A stretch of 64,000 nt of DNA from Candidatus Tectomicrobia bacterium (GTDB taxonomy: Bacteria > UBA8248): the NCBI GenBank assembly GCA_016192135.1, contig JACPUR010000013.1:140277-204276 (forward strand). The letters run 5' to 3'. How positions within the stretch are numbered: position 1 is the stretch's first letter; each line of letters opens with the position of its first letter. Shown here piece by piece: positions 17,192 through 25,438 of this stretch. The notes under the pieces were generated by a model that did no database searches, was not told the origin of the DNA, and saw only the letters and a list, made by a program, of their open reading frames with translations. A program made the position numbers and the translations under genes.

Positions 17192-18178
17192 TCAGCCGAT
17201 GCCCAGGAGCCGGCAAGCGGTGCCGCCCCGGATTGCCGCCCGCTCCTCCTCCGTGAGGCCCGGCACCGAAGCGACAAACCCCACGGGGTCGCTCTCCTTC
17301 ACGGCGAAGGGATAGTCGGTCCCCATGAGCAGGCGGTCCGCCCCCACCGCGTCGGCGATATAGCGCACGGCCTCGGGCCGGTGGGTGATCGTGTCGAAAA
17401 ACATCCCCTTCAGGTACTCGCTCGGAGGCCGATGGATGACACCCTGGCACTGGTGCAAGACGCGGAACCCATGGTCGAAGCGGCCCTGGATCCAGACGGC
17501 CATCCCCCCCGCGTGGGCGAGGCAGATGCGCAGGCCCGGGAAGCGGTCCAGCACCCCGGCGAAGATGAGCCGCCCGGCCGCCACGGTGGTGTCCACAAGA
17601 AAACCGATGAGGTTGAAGAGATAGTATTCCTTCATCCGCTCCCGACCCGGCGGGCTGACCGGATGGATGCAGACCAGCATCCCCAGCCTCTCCGCCGCCG
17701 CCCAGAAAGGGGCGAGAGAAGGATGATCCAGATCGCGCTCCCCCGCCCGGGCGCCGATCTCGACTGATCGCATGCCCAGCCCGTGGACGCGCTCGAGCTC
17801 GGCCGCCGCCGCCTCGGGATCTTGCAGGGGGACCGTGGCCATCGCCACGAAGCGGTCCGGGTGGCGCCGCTGGAGGGCCGCCGCCTCGTCGTTCAGCAGG
17901 CGGGAGGACTCGGCCCCTACCTGAGCCGGCAGGTCGTAATGGAAGAGGAACGGCGGCGGGGAAACCACCTGCCGGTCCAGGCCCTGCTTCCGGATATCGG
18001 CCAGCTTCACCTCCACGTCATGGAAGCCATCGAGCAGCGGGATGAGCCGGTTGTCCGCCGCGAGGGCGGGCCTGCCGGAGGGGAGCTTGTCCAGGCGGAC
18101 GCCCAGGGGATTGTTCTTCTTCCCCACCCATTCGAGGTAGGCGGGGGGGATGTAATGGGTATGGAGGTCGACAATCAT
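17192..18178 (-). CDS. Amidohydrolase family 2 protein (ACMSD-like)
   Basis: A 328-residue TIM-barrel metal hydrolase of the amidohydrolase-2/ACMSD group. Metal ligands appear as HTHYIPP near the N-terminus, His in CIHPVSPP, His in LAHAGGMAVW and Asp in MGTDYPF near the C-terminus. Length is standard for ACMSD-like decarboxylases and hydrolases. It is the last gene of the NitT/TauT-type transporter operon, 21 bases after the ATPase gene. It likely acts on the imported compound or on a product of the divergently encoded cyclase-family enzymes. A second protein of the same family is encoded at 24387-25427. Confidence 0.88.
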   Translation of the reverse strand: MIVDLHTHYIPPAYLEWVGKKNNPLGVRLDKLPSGRPALAADNRLIPLLDGFHDVEVKLADIRKQGLDRQVVSPPPFLFHYDLPAQVGAESSRLLNDEAAALQRRHPDRFVAMATVPLQDPEAAAAELERVHGLGMRSVEIGARAGERDLDHPSLAPFWAAAERLGMLVCIHPVSPPGRERMKEYYLFNLIGFLVDTTVAAGRLIFAGVLDRFPGLRICLAHAGGMAVWIQGRFDHGFRVLHQCQGVIHRPPSEYLKGMFFDTITHRPEAVRYIADAVGADRLLMGTDYPFAVKESDPVGFVASVPGLTEEERAAIRGGTACRLLGIG

Positions 18179-18199
18179 CCTTCCGCCTTTCCGCCGCCG

Positions 18200-19009
18200 C
18201 TAGTCCCGAGGGGGAGCCGCCATGGTGACTTGTTCCTGCCGCAGCTTCTTCCAGATGTGGGAGCGCAACTCCGCGAAGCGCGGCGTTCCGCGCACGTCGT
18301 ACTCCCAGCGCGGGCGCGGGAGGTCGATCGCCAGGATCTCCTCGATGCGGCCCGGCCGCGCCGACATGACCACCACCCGGTCGGCCAGGTACACCGCCTC
18401 GTCGATGCTGTGGGTGATGAAGACGACGGTCTTCTTCGTCCGGCTCCAGATGCGGAGCAGCTCCTCCTGCATGAACTCGCGCGTCTGGGCGTCCAGCGCG
18501 CCGAAGGGCTCGTCCATCAGGATGACCGCCGGGTCGATGGCGAGCACCCGGGCGATGCCCACCCGCTGCTGCATTCCACCCGAGAGCTCGTGCGGGTAGT
18601 GCCGCTCGAAGCCCTTCAGGCCGACCATCTCGATCCACCGATCCACGATGAGCCGCTGCCTCTCGGCCGGTATCCCCGCGATCTCCAGGCCAATGGCCAC
18701 GTTGCCGTACACCGAGCGCCAAGGAAGGAGCCCGAAGCTCTGGAATACCATCCCTCGGTCCTGCCCCGGCCCGGCGACCGAGCGGCCATCGATTCGGATC
18801 TCCCCCCGGTCGAAGGGGATGAGCCCGTCGATGATCCGGAGGAAGGTCGTCTTCCCGCAGCCGCTCGGGCCGACAATGCAGAGGAACTCCTGGTCCGCTA
18901 CCTCGAGGCCGATGTCCTTCAGCACCTCGACGCGCGTCTGCTCGTCCGCGGCCTCCCGCTTGACGAACGCCTTGGAGAGGCCGCGGATGGAAATCTTGGC
19001 CTGCGGCAA
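18200..19009 (-). CDS. NitT/TauT-type ABC transporter ATP-binding protein
   Basis: A 269-residue ATPase with Walker A GPSGCGKTT, Q-loop MVFQSFGLLPWR, signature LSGGMQQRVGIAR, Walker B VILMDEPFGALD and switch His in FITHSIDEA. The FGLLPW Q-loop and the C-terminal RPRWEYDVR segment are typical of the SsuB/TauB/NrtD group. The start is the TTG at 19009 with GGAGG six bases upstream. It follows the binding-protein gene by 11 bases and completes a three-part importer. Possible substrates are nitrate, sulfonates, aromatic acids or pyrimidine precursors. Confidence 0.93.
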   Translation of the reverse strand: MPQAKISIRGLSKAFVKREAADEQTRVEVLKDIGLEVADQEFLCIVGPSGCGKTTFLRIIDGLIPFDRGEIRIDGRSVAGPGQDRGMVFQSFGLLPWRSVYGNVAIGLEIAGIPAERQRLIVDRWIEMVGLKGFERHYPHELSGGMQQRVGIARVLAIDPAVILMDEPFGALDAQTREFMQEELLRIWSRTKKTVVFITHSIDEAVYLADRVVVMSARPGRIEEILAIDLPRPRWEYDVRGTPRFAELRSHIWKKLRQEQVTMAAPPRD

Positions 19010-19020
19010 CGGACGCCTCC

Positions 19021-20043
19021 CTACTTCCGGCCGAGCTCCTTCAGAGCGTTCTGCAGGAATGTGTCATTGGTCTGCTTGTCGGTGAACTTGAATCCGGGCT
19101 TGAGGCCCATCTTCTTGGCGTCCTCGGGGGAATTCGCGATGAGCCAGTCGGCGCTCTTCTGAAGGGTCGCGCGCAGCGGGGCGCCGCCGTTCACCGGCCA
19201 GAGTTTGTACTTCACCAGGTCCTTGTAGCCCTTCTGGAACATGGCGTCGTCATTGTAGGGGGCCACCTTCTTCGCCTCCGCCGCGAATTTCTTGGGGTCG
19301 TCGTAGGCGAGGCGGATGCCCCGGAGGCCCGCCGTCACGAGCTTCTGGACCACGGCCGGGTTTTCCTTGATGAACTTGGACGTAGAGACCAGCATCGGCC
19401 CCACGAGATCGGGGGCGTCCTCGGAAAAGACCGAGACGACGTGGAACTTGCCCGTGTCCGTGGCCTCGTAGACGTCATTCAGGCCGACGACGGTGGCGTC
19501 GATGCGCCCGGCGACCAGGGCGGCGATGCGATTCTCCCCGCCCCGGATGTAGAGCATCTCGAAGTCGCTGCGCTTCATGCCCAGCTTGTTCGCATAGAAG
19601 TCGATGATCGAGGCGCTCAGCCCGGAGGTGTCGTGGGCGGCGACCTTCTTGCCCTTCAGCTCCTTGATGCTCTTGATGTCTTTCTTCGCGATGACCGCCC
19701 ACACCATCCGCTGCTCCGCGACCGCCAGGGCGACCATGTCCCCGCCCTTGGCCACCGTCTGCGCGAAGAAGGAGAACACCTGATACCCGACGTTCTCCTT
19801 CCCCGACAGGAGGGCGCGCGCCACGTTCCCCTGCCCGCGAAGGACGACGGGTTCCACCTTGATGTCGTCCAGGTAGAGGTTCCAGCCCACGAGCATGGCC
19901 GCCTTCTCCATGTCGAGACCGGCGGGATACAGCACCCGCACCGTCCGCTTCGCCGCCTCCGCCAAGCCCGCGGGGACGGCGAGAACGCCGGCGAGAAAAA
20001 GGACCACCGCCATCTTGAGGAAGTGCCGGTTGACCGCTCTCAT
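19021..20043 (-). CDS. NMT1/SsuA-type ABC transporter solute-binding protein
   Basis: A 340-residue protein with a Sec signal peptide (MAVVLFLAGVLAVPAGLAEAA). The mature NMT1-type fold includes IKELKGKKVAAHDTSGLSAS and AALVAGRIDATVVGLND. The ATG at 20043 is preceded by GGAGG at ideal spacing. It lies between the permease (52-base gap) and ATPase genes, so the operon encodes a complete NitT/TauT importer. The AHDTSGLS motif is shared with many aromatic- and pyrimidine-binding members, so a ring compound is plausible but not shown. Confidence 0.92.
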   Translation of the reverse strand: MRAVNRHFLKMAVVLFLAGVLAVPAGLAEAAKRTVRVLYPAGLDMEKAAMLVGWNLYLDDIKVEPVVLRGQGNVARALLSGKENVGYQVFSFFAQTVAKGGDMVALAVAEQRMVWAVIAKKDIKSIKELKGKKVAAHDTSGLSASIIDFYANKLGMKRSDFEMLYIRGGENRIAALVAGRIDATVVGLNDVYEATDTGKFHVVSVFSEDAPDLVGPMLVSTSKFIKENPAVVQKLVTAGLRGIRLAYDDPKKFAAEAKKVAPYNDDAMFQKGYKDLVKYKLWPVNGGAPLRATLQKSADWLIANSPEDAKKMGLKPGFKFTDKQTNDTFLQNALKELGRK

Positions 20044-20095
20044 TTTTCCCTCCTGTGCGGAAGCCGGGCCGCCGGCCCGGCGCCGCCCGCGCGGG

Positions 20096-21007
20096 CTATC
20101 CCTCCGCCCCCGCGGGCGCCTTCGCCTCCATCCCGCTCCGGATGGTGCTGGACTCCTTCCATGGGAAGAGCCAGGTCTCGATCGCCTTGACAAGGCGGAC
20201 CGAGCCCAGCCCGTAAATCACGATGACGATGACCACGGCGAACACCACATCGGTGCGAAACACCCCGCTGTAGGAGACGATCATGCCGCCCAGGCCCGTG
20301 GTGGCCAGGAGCAGCTCGGCGATGATCATCCCGCGGATGGCGCGGCCCAGCCCCAGCCGGATACCGGTCAGGATGAACGGCGCGGCCGCGGGGAGCACCA
20401 CCTTCTGGAAGATCTGGCGCTGGCTCGCGCCCAGGGAGCGCACCGGTTCGATCAGGTCGTAGCGGACGTCGCGGACGCCCGAGAAGGTATTGATGACGAC
20501 ATCGAAGAAGCAGAACGAGAAGACCACGATCACGCGCGCCTCGATTCCGATCCCGAACCAGATGATGATGACCGGGATGAGAGCCGAGACGGGAGTCACG
20601 AAAAAGGCCGAGATATAGGGCTCGAAGAACCGCTCCACCGACTCAAACCGGCCCATGAACATGCCGAGCGGGATGCCGACGAGCACGGCGGCCGCGAAGC
20701 CCACCGCGAGCGCCTGCGCGCTCACCAAGGTGGCGAGGACGAGTTCCCCGGTCAACGTCACTTCGGCGAGCGCGGCGGCCACCTCAGTGGGCGGGGCCAG
20801 GAAAAGCTTCCCCAGTATCCGCCCCGCGATTTCCCAGAATGCCAGCGCGACGGCATAGGAAGCCGTCCGCACGAGGCGGGCGCGATTCCAGTAGCCCGGC
20901 GTGAGCGGAAGCCCTACCGTGCCCCGGCTGAGGGTAGTCAAAGAGAACCTCGCGGCGGCCCCTCCGGGGGCGCTTTCCCCGGCGGCCGGATGTGCGATCC
21001 ATTGCAT
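20096..21007 (-). CDS. NitT/TauT-type ABC transporter permease (SsuC/TauC family)
   Basis: A 303-residue inner-membrane permease with about six membrane segments. The conserved block LIPVIIIWFGIGIEARVIVV and the EAA-type loop EPVRSLGASQRQIFQKVVLP are present. The ATG at 21007 has no Shine-Dalgarno site and lies only about 7 bases from the predicted transcription start, so translation from it would be near-leaderless. A TTG at 20941 with GAGG five bases upstream would give 281 residues, closer to the family average; either is possible. It is the first gene of the importer operon and is divergent from the cyclase-family pair. Confidence 0.9.
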   Translation of the reverse strand: MQWIAHPAAGESAPGGAAARFSLTTLSRGTVGLPLTPGYWNRARLVRTASYAVALAFWEIAGRILGKLFLAPPTEVAAALAEVTLTGELVLATLVSAQALAVGFAAAVLVGIPLGMFMGRFESVERFFEPYISAFFVTPVSALIPVIIIWFGIGIEARVIVVFSFCFFDVVINTFSGVRDVRYDLIEPVRSLGASQRQIFQKVVLPAAAPFILTGIRLGLGRAIRGMIIAELLLATTGLGGMIVSYSGVFRTDVVFAVVIVIVIYGLGSVRLVKAIETWLFPWKESSTIRSGMEAKAPAGAEG

Positions 21008-21020
21008 GGATATTGCGTTT

Positions 21021-21049
21021 ATACTAAAGGCTCACGCGTCGAGCGTCAA
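21021..21049 (-). promoter_or_regulatory. Sigma70-like promoter for the NitT/TauT operon
   Basis: On the minus strand TTGACG (21049-21044) is followed after 17 bases by TAGTAT (21026-21021). The predicted start of transcription is near 21014, just ahead of the first possible ATG (21007). Confidence 0.55.
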
Positions 21050-21076
21050 GTTTTTCCCGGCGGAGGAAGCCCAGCG

Positions 21077-21826
21077 ATGGCGCGGATCGTCGATCTCTCT
21101 CATCCCATCTTCACCGGGATGCCCGCGTGGGTGGAGATGGGGGGCACCTTCGGCTTGGCCAAGACCGTCGTTTCCGCCTGGGACGACTATGAGACGAGTG
21201 CCTACCTGCGCACCCACGGGCGGGAGCGCGAGCTCTTCAAGACCTGCTTCATCGTGATGAGCGACAACGGCGGCACGCATGTGGACGCGACCTATCACTT
21301 CGACCCCCTCGGCGAGAAGATCTCCGATGTGCCCCTCGGGCGCTTCTACGGCGATGCCGTCCTGCTGGACCTCACCCACCTGCGGCCCATCCGTTATGAC
21401 CCTTACGAGCGCAAGGTGCTGGAGACGGAATGGATCACTCCGGAGGAGCTCGACCGCGGCCTCGCCAGGGCCGGCACCGAGATCCGCCCGGACGACATCG
21501 TGCTCCTGCGCACCGGGGCGGAGCGCCTCTGGCCCCGGAAGGAGTATCACCACTCGTTCGTGCCCATGCGCCTGGAGGCCTTGGACTGGCTCATCGACCG
21601 GGGCGTCAAGCTCTTCGGGATGGATCAGATCACCATCGACATCATCCCCGGCTATGACCTCCCCCACATGCACATGCGGAAGCGCTACTCGATGCACATG
21701 GAGAACTTGCGGAACCTGGGCGCGATCGGGCGCCCGCGCTTCCGTTTCGCGGGCTTCCCGATCAAGTGGGCGGGCGGGCCCTGCTCCCCCATCCGGGCGG
21801 TGGCCATCGTGGAGGATGAAGCGTGA
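21077..21826 (+). CDS. Cyclase family protein (kynurenine formamidase-like), copy 1
   Basis: A 249-residue metal-dependent hydrolase of the cyclase family (PF04199 type). The N-terminal IVDLSHPIFTGMPAW, the metal-binding block NGGTHVDATYHFDP and LLRTGAERLW are visible; the usual HxGTHxDxPxH is changed to Asn-Gly-Gly-Thr-His. The ATG at 21077 has GGAGG 10 bases upstream. Its stop overlaps the start of a second cyclase-family gene by four bases, so the two are translationally coupled. Family members hydrolyse N-formylkynurenine, isatin or cyclic amides. With the divergent importer and ACMSD-like gene this suggests breakdown of an imported N-acyl or cyclic amide. Confidence 0.9.
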   Translation: MARIVDLSHPIFTGMPAWVEMGGTFGLAKTVVSAWDDYETSAYLRTHGRERELFKTCFIVMSDNGGTHVDATYHFDPLGEKISDVPLGRFYGDAVLLDLTHLRPIRYDPYERKVLETEWITPEELDRGLARAGTEIRPDDIVLLRTGAERLWPRKEYHHSFVPMRLEALDWLIDRGVKLFGMDQITIDIIPGYDLPHMHMRKRYSMHMENLRNLGAIGRPRFRFAGFPIKWAGGPCSPIRAVAIVEDEA

Positions 21827-22485
21827 GCCGCCTCTTCGACCTCTCCCACGAGGTGCCCCACGAGCCAACGTGGGCCGCCAGCCACACCTTCGGCCGCGGC
21901 GCGGTGCTGGCCTACAGCGCCCTCGCCGAAACCAAGCTCGCCCAGACCTCGCTCCTGGCCTTCAGCGACCACGTCTCCACCCACATCGACGCGCCCGCCC
22001 ATTTCCACCCGGAAGGGAAAACCATCGACCGGATGCCTCCCGAGCTCTTCGTGGAGGCTCCGGCCGTCTGGCTGGATTGCTCGGGCGGCGGGGCGGGAAA
22101 ACCAGTCGGGCCGGACGAGCTGGCGCGCGCCGCCGAGGAGCATTTCAAGCGGGGGGATGCCGTCCTCATCTACACGGGGTGCTCGCGCGAATGGGGGAAG
22201 CCCGGCTACCGCGCTTCGCTGCGGCCCTTGGAGCCCGCGGCGGCCGAGTGGCTGCTCGAAAGAGGCGTGAGACTCTTCGGGGTGGACGGGCCGGAGATCG
22301 ACGACGACCCCATTCGCTGGCCCGCGCACATGCTCATGCGGCGGCACGAGTTCTACGTGATCGAGAACCTCGCCCTCTGGCCGGCCGTGGCGGAACTGCC
22401 CCGGCGCTTCCGGCTCATCGCCATGCCGCTGACCATCCAGGGAGGGACGGCCGCCCCAGCGCGGGTGGTGGCTGTGGCGGATTGA
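21823..22485 (+). CDS. Cyclase family protein (kynurenine formamidase-like), copy 2
   Basis: A 220-residue member of the same family as the preceding gene but clearly diverged from it. The metal motif is intact as DHVSTHIDAPAHF; LFDLSHEVPHEP opens the protein and LIYTGCSREWGKPGY lies in the middle. Translation starts at the GTG of a GTGA overlap with the upstream stop. Two unlike cyclases in tandem suggest a heteromeric enzyme or two successive ring-opening or deformylating steps. Confidence 0.9.
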   Translation: MSRLFDLSHEVPHEPTWAASHTFGRGAVLAYSALAETKLAQTSLLAFSDHVSTHIDAPAHFHPEGKTIDRMPPELFVEAPAVWLDCSGGGAGKPVGPDELARAAEEHFKRGDAVLIYTGCSREWGKPGYRASLRPLEPAAAEWLLERGVRLFGVDGPEIDDDPIRWPAHMLMRRHEFYVIENLALWPAVAELPRRFRLIAMPLTIQGGTAAPARVVAVAD

Positions 22486-22631
22486 GCGCCGTCTGGCGAC
22501 AAGGAGCGAATCCCCGCAGGGAGAACCTTGTAGGGGCGTTCCACCCGCCGTCGCGCCTTCGTGCGCCGTAGCGCTTCGGCGCGCAGCCCGCTTCGTCTCG
22601 GAGATGGGGCGGGGAGCTGGAGTCCCCCGGG

Positions 22632-22715
22632 CATCCCTTTTGGCCGAAAACGCCCAGTTTTTTGATCAAAAATCCCCCTTTTTTGATCGAAAACCGCCTT
22701 TTTTGGCAAGAAAAT
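22632..22715. repeat. Four 21-base units with phased T- and A-tracts
   Basis: Units at 22632-22652, 22653-22673, 22674-22694 and 22695-22715. Each has a C-rich head, a T-tract of 4-6 bases, a four-base centre (GGCC, GATC, GATC, GGCA) and an A-tract of 4-5 bases. The period is exactly two helical turns, so the tracts are in phase and the DNA should be strongly curved. A fifth, decayed unit may follow to about 22735. Confidence 0.65.
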
Positions 22716-23122
22716 TTTCGCAAAAAAACGCCCTGAGCATGAAAGTGCGCGAAATTGCGGTAACTGGCCCCGGCCCGGGCGGAGGTATCTTAACCGAGGG
22801 GCGCTCCACGTCCGCGGGGGCGACCGGCCGGCCGCCCCTGCGGAACGGGCGCTCCGGATGCCCGTCGCGGGAAAGCCGCGCGAATTGAGGGAAAAAGCCC
22901 ATGGTTTTGGCCGGGAGGAAAAAGGGGCGCAATCAAGTAACGGGTAATAACGCTTAGTAAGGGATAAAGAGGGGATAAAGCCCGCGCGGTGCGGTGCGGC
23001 CAGCCCCGCGGCCCGCGGCTCCCCGCCGAAGGGACGGCTAGTGCCGCTTAATGACGGATAAAGCACCCATAGAGGCCCCTCCGGCGGGGTTGACTGTCCC
23101 GCCCCCCTGCCCTTTCCGGCGG

Positions 23123-23157
23123 CTTCCGGGAAATTCCGGGGAATTCCGGGGAATTCA
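23123..23157. repeat. 10-base tandem repeat GAATTCCGGG
   Basis: About three and a half consecutive near-identical 10-base units around GAATTCCGGG, one per helical turn. They lie about 100 bases from the 3' end of the LVIVD-repeat gene. Confidence 0.5.
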
Positions 23158-23242
23158 GAAGTTTCCAGCCCCAAAGCCTGTTTGGGGGCTCCAAGACCCT
23201 TCCGCGGCGGAGGCGGGGGCGGCACCGGTTTTGGGATAATTG

Positions 23243-24394
23243 CTAGGTCCCCGCCCACTCCAGGATCTCGAACCCGCCGAGGCGGTCCACCAGGTAGTAG
23301 AGCCCGTCCCTGTCCTGGAAGACATCGTTGCTCTGGGCCACCTCGTGGCCCTTGCCGGGAAGGGGGATGTAGTAGCCCAGCTCCTCGACCCGCCAGGGGT
23401 TGGAGATGTCGATCATCCGCAGGCCGCCGCCGAACCAAGTGACGGCGAACCGGGTCTGCTCCCCGTAAATCTGCTCCTGGGGCTGATGACACCCGTACCA
23501 GCACTTGGGATCGTAGGGCTGGTCGTCCTTGCGCGCCCGGTAGGTGGCGATGGGGACCGGCTTCGTCTCCTCCGTGGCGTCCACCACCCAGAAGAAGGCG
23601 TTGGGGACGGGCGCGAGGCGGTCGGATACCTCCTCATCGTTCACCAGGAGGATCTTCCGGCCCTTGATGGTGTAGGGGAGAGGCATGGCCGTGTGGGTGG
23701 GGCAGACGAAGGGCGGGCTCCAGTCCACGTGCACGATGGGCTTGGGCTTCGAGAGATCCGTGATGTCATGGATGTACCAGCCGTGGTGCCACCAGCCGCT
23801 GTAGAGCCGGTTTCCCAGCCGCATGGGATGGTGGCAGCGCACCCGCCTTCCCTCGGGCAGGGGCGCCTCCCCTCCCCCGACCCACTGCCCGGGCACCCAC
23901 CAGAGAGCCGCATACTCGGGCTTCTCGGGATCCTTGAGATCGAGGACCCCCATGATGTTCCCCACGTAGCCCTCGGGCTCGGGGGAGCCGTAGCAGTAGC
24001 GCCCGTCGTAGGTGAAGCGGTGGTAGCCCCACTCCCCCGCCTCGACGAAGGCGATCTCGCGCGGGTTCCGCCGGTCCGAGATGTCGAAGATTTTCAGTCC
24101 CCCGCGCGGCTTGCCGGGGCCCTCGTAGAAGCGGAACTTCTCGTAGTTGACCAGCATCAGGTCCCCGTCCACCCGCACCTTGTGGGAGTGAATGTTGGGC
24201 GGCACCTCGAGCTGGCACACCACCTTGGGATTCTTCCGGTCGGAGATGTCCACGACGGTGGTGCCCGCCGGGGGGCGCATGTGGGCGAGGTAGGCGTAGT
24301 TCCCCTCCACCACCACCTGGCCCGCCCCCGGAAGCTCCATCCGGGCAATCGGGCGGAATCCCCTGTTCACTCCGAACGGGCCGTAGTCAGGCAT
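23243..24394 (-). CDS. LVIVD-repeat beta-propeller protein
   Basis: A 383-residue protein built of LVIVD-type blades: repeated motifs such as TTVVDISDRKNPKVV, LKIFDISDRRNPREI and LRMIDISNPWRVEEL spaced along the chain. No signal peptide or membrane segment is evident, so it is probably cytoplasmic. The ATG at 24394 has AAGGAGG upstream, and its start overlaps the stop of the preceding amidohydrolase gene by 8 bases. Reaction unknown; propellers of this type may act as binding or scaffold proteins. The tight coupling with two hydrolase genes implies a role in the same pathway. Confidence 0.85.
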   Translation of the reverse strand: MPDYGPFGVNRGFRPIARMELPGAGQVVVEGNYAYLAHMRPPAGTTVVDISDRKNPKVVCQLEVPPNIHSHKVRVDGDLMLVNYEKFRFYEGPGKPRGGLKIFDISDRRNPREIAFVEAGEWGYHRFTYDGRYCYGSPEPEGYVGNIMGVLDLKDPEKPEYAALWWVPGQWVGGGEAPLPEGRRVRCHHPMRLGNRLYSGWWHHGWYIHDITDLSKPKPIVHVDWSPPFVCPTHTAMPLPYTIKGRKILLVNDEEVSDRLAPVPNAFFWVVDATEETKPVPIATYRARKDDQPYDPKCWYGCHQPQEQIYGEQTRFAVTWFGGGLRMIDISNPWRVEELGYYIPLPGKGHEVAQSNDVFQDRDGLYYLVDRLGGFEILEWAGT

Positions 24395-25427
24395 CGGGCC
24401 TCCTTGAGGATGACGGCGCTCCGGCCCGGGCCTCCAGCCGGAAGAGCCGGGCGGCGTTTCCACCGAAGATCATGCGCTTGGCCGCCGCGTCCAGCTCCGT
24501 GCAGCGCTCGATCGTCTCCGCGGCCTGGCGCATGTTCTCCGCGCCGAAGAAGGGATCGTCGCTCCCGTAGAGGATGCGCTCCGCCCCCACCAAGCGAGCC
24601 ACGTAGGCCAGCGGCTCGGGCCTGTAGCAGATCGCGTCGAGGTACATCCGGGCGAAATGATCGGCCGGGTCGCCCCACTCCCACTCCCCCGCGAACATCT
24701 TGAAGCCCCCACTGAGCCTCCCCCAGAGGAATGGGACGGTGCCCCCCAGGTGAGAGAGCATGACCTCGAGCCCGGGCAGCCGGGGCAGGATGCCGCTCTG
24801 AACCAGGCGGGCGGCCGCCAGCGTGGTGTCCATCACGAAGCCCACGGTGACGTCCAGCCGGTAGTCCCGCAGGCGCAGCCCCTCGGGGCCGGGACGCGGG
24901 ATGGGGTGCAGGAAGATCGGGAGGCCAAGGTCGCAGACGGCCTCGTAGAAGGAAAAGAGGCGCGGAGAATCCACATCCTCGCTTCCAATCACCGAGGGCA
25001 GCATCACTCCCCGCGCACCGTCTTCGCGGACGGCCCGCTTCAGTTCCTCGACGGCCGCTTCCGTGTCCTGAAGGGGCACGGCCGCCAGGGCGGCGAATTT
25101 GCCCGGGTGGCGGCGCACGATCGTCGCGACCTCGTCGTTGTAGAGCTGGCAGAGTTCGCGGGCGAGCTCCGGTTCGGCCCAGTAGACCATGGGCGGGGCG
25201 AGCGAGAGCACCTGGGCGTCCACCCCCGACTCCGCCATCTGCCCGAGGCGGACGTCCACATCGTAGAAATCGGGCGTGTAGGTGTAGAACTCCCGGCCCC
25301 CGGCGTAGAAGACGCGGTCCGCCCCGGGCCTGGGACGCCGGATCTGGACGGGGTACTTATCCCCCAGCGCTTCGATCCGCCGGAGAAAGCGCTCCGGGAA
25401 AAGGTGCGCGTGGGCGTCGATGCGCAT
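24387..25427 (-). CDS. Amidohydrolase family 2 protein (ACMSD-like)
   Basis: A 346-residue TIM-barrel hydrolase. Metal ligands are seen as IDAHAHLFP at the N-terminus, His in IFLHPIPRPG, His in MLSHLGGTVPF and Asp in LYGSDDPFFG. It is related in family to the protein at 17192-18178 but not a close copy. GGGAGG lies four bases before the ATG at 25427. It is the middle gene of a three-gene operon with the MBL-fold protein upstream (11-base gap) and the LVIVD protein downstream (8-base overlap). Decarboxylation or hydrolysis of an aromatic-type acid is the usual family role. Confidence 0.9.
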   Translation of the reverse strand: MRIDAHAHLFPERFLRRIEALGDKYPVQIRRPRPGADRVFYAGGREFYTYTPDFYDVDVRLGQMAESGVDAQVLSLAPPMVYWAEPELARELCQLYNDEVATIVRRHPGKFAALAAVPLQDTEAAVEELKRAVREDGARGVMLPSVIGSEDVDSPRLFSFYEAVCDLGLPIFLHPIPRPGPEGLRLRDYRLDVTVGFVMDTTLAAARLVQSGILPRLPGLEVMLSHLGGTVPFLWGRLSGGFKMFAGEWEWGDPADHFARMYLDAICYRPEPLAYVARLVGAERILYGSDDPFFGAENMRQAAETIERCTELDAAAKRMIFGGNAARLFRLEARAGAPSSSRRPDA

Positions 25428-25438
25428 GGTGCCTCCCG

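Larger units (their letters stand above)
22486..23242. other. 757-base intergenic region without a convincing gene
   Basis: No reading frame here has a start signal plus recognisable protein. The region holds a set of 21-base A/T-tract repeats (22632-22715), three GGATAAAG octamers (22962-22969, 22973-22980, 23056-23063) and a 10-base tandem repeat (23123-23157). Composition alternates between GC-rich and A/T-tract segments, unlike the flanking coding DNA. Confidence 0.6.

Noticed and set aside
22604..22888. A 94-codon plus-strand frame containing heptads such as FFDQKSP
   Set aside because: No ribosome site and no recognisable protein; the heptads follow from the 21-base DNA repeat, which is equally open on the other strand.
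22962..23063. The three GGATAAAG octamers as a CRISPR-like array
   Set aside because: The units are only 8 bases long, spacing is irregular (11 and 83 bases), and no cas gene is present.
22353..23504. A 383-codon minus-strand open frame across the intergenic repeats
   Set aside because: It overlaps the second cyclase gene antisense, has no start signal and owes its length to the stop-free 21-base repeat and high GC content.
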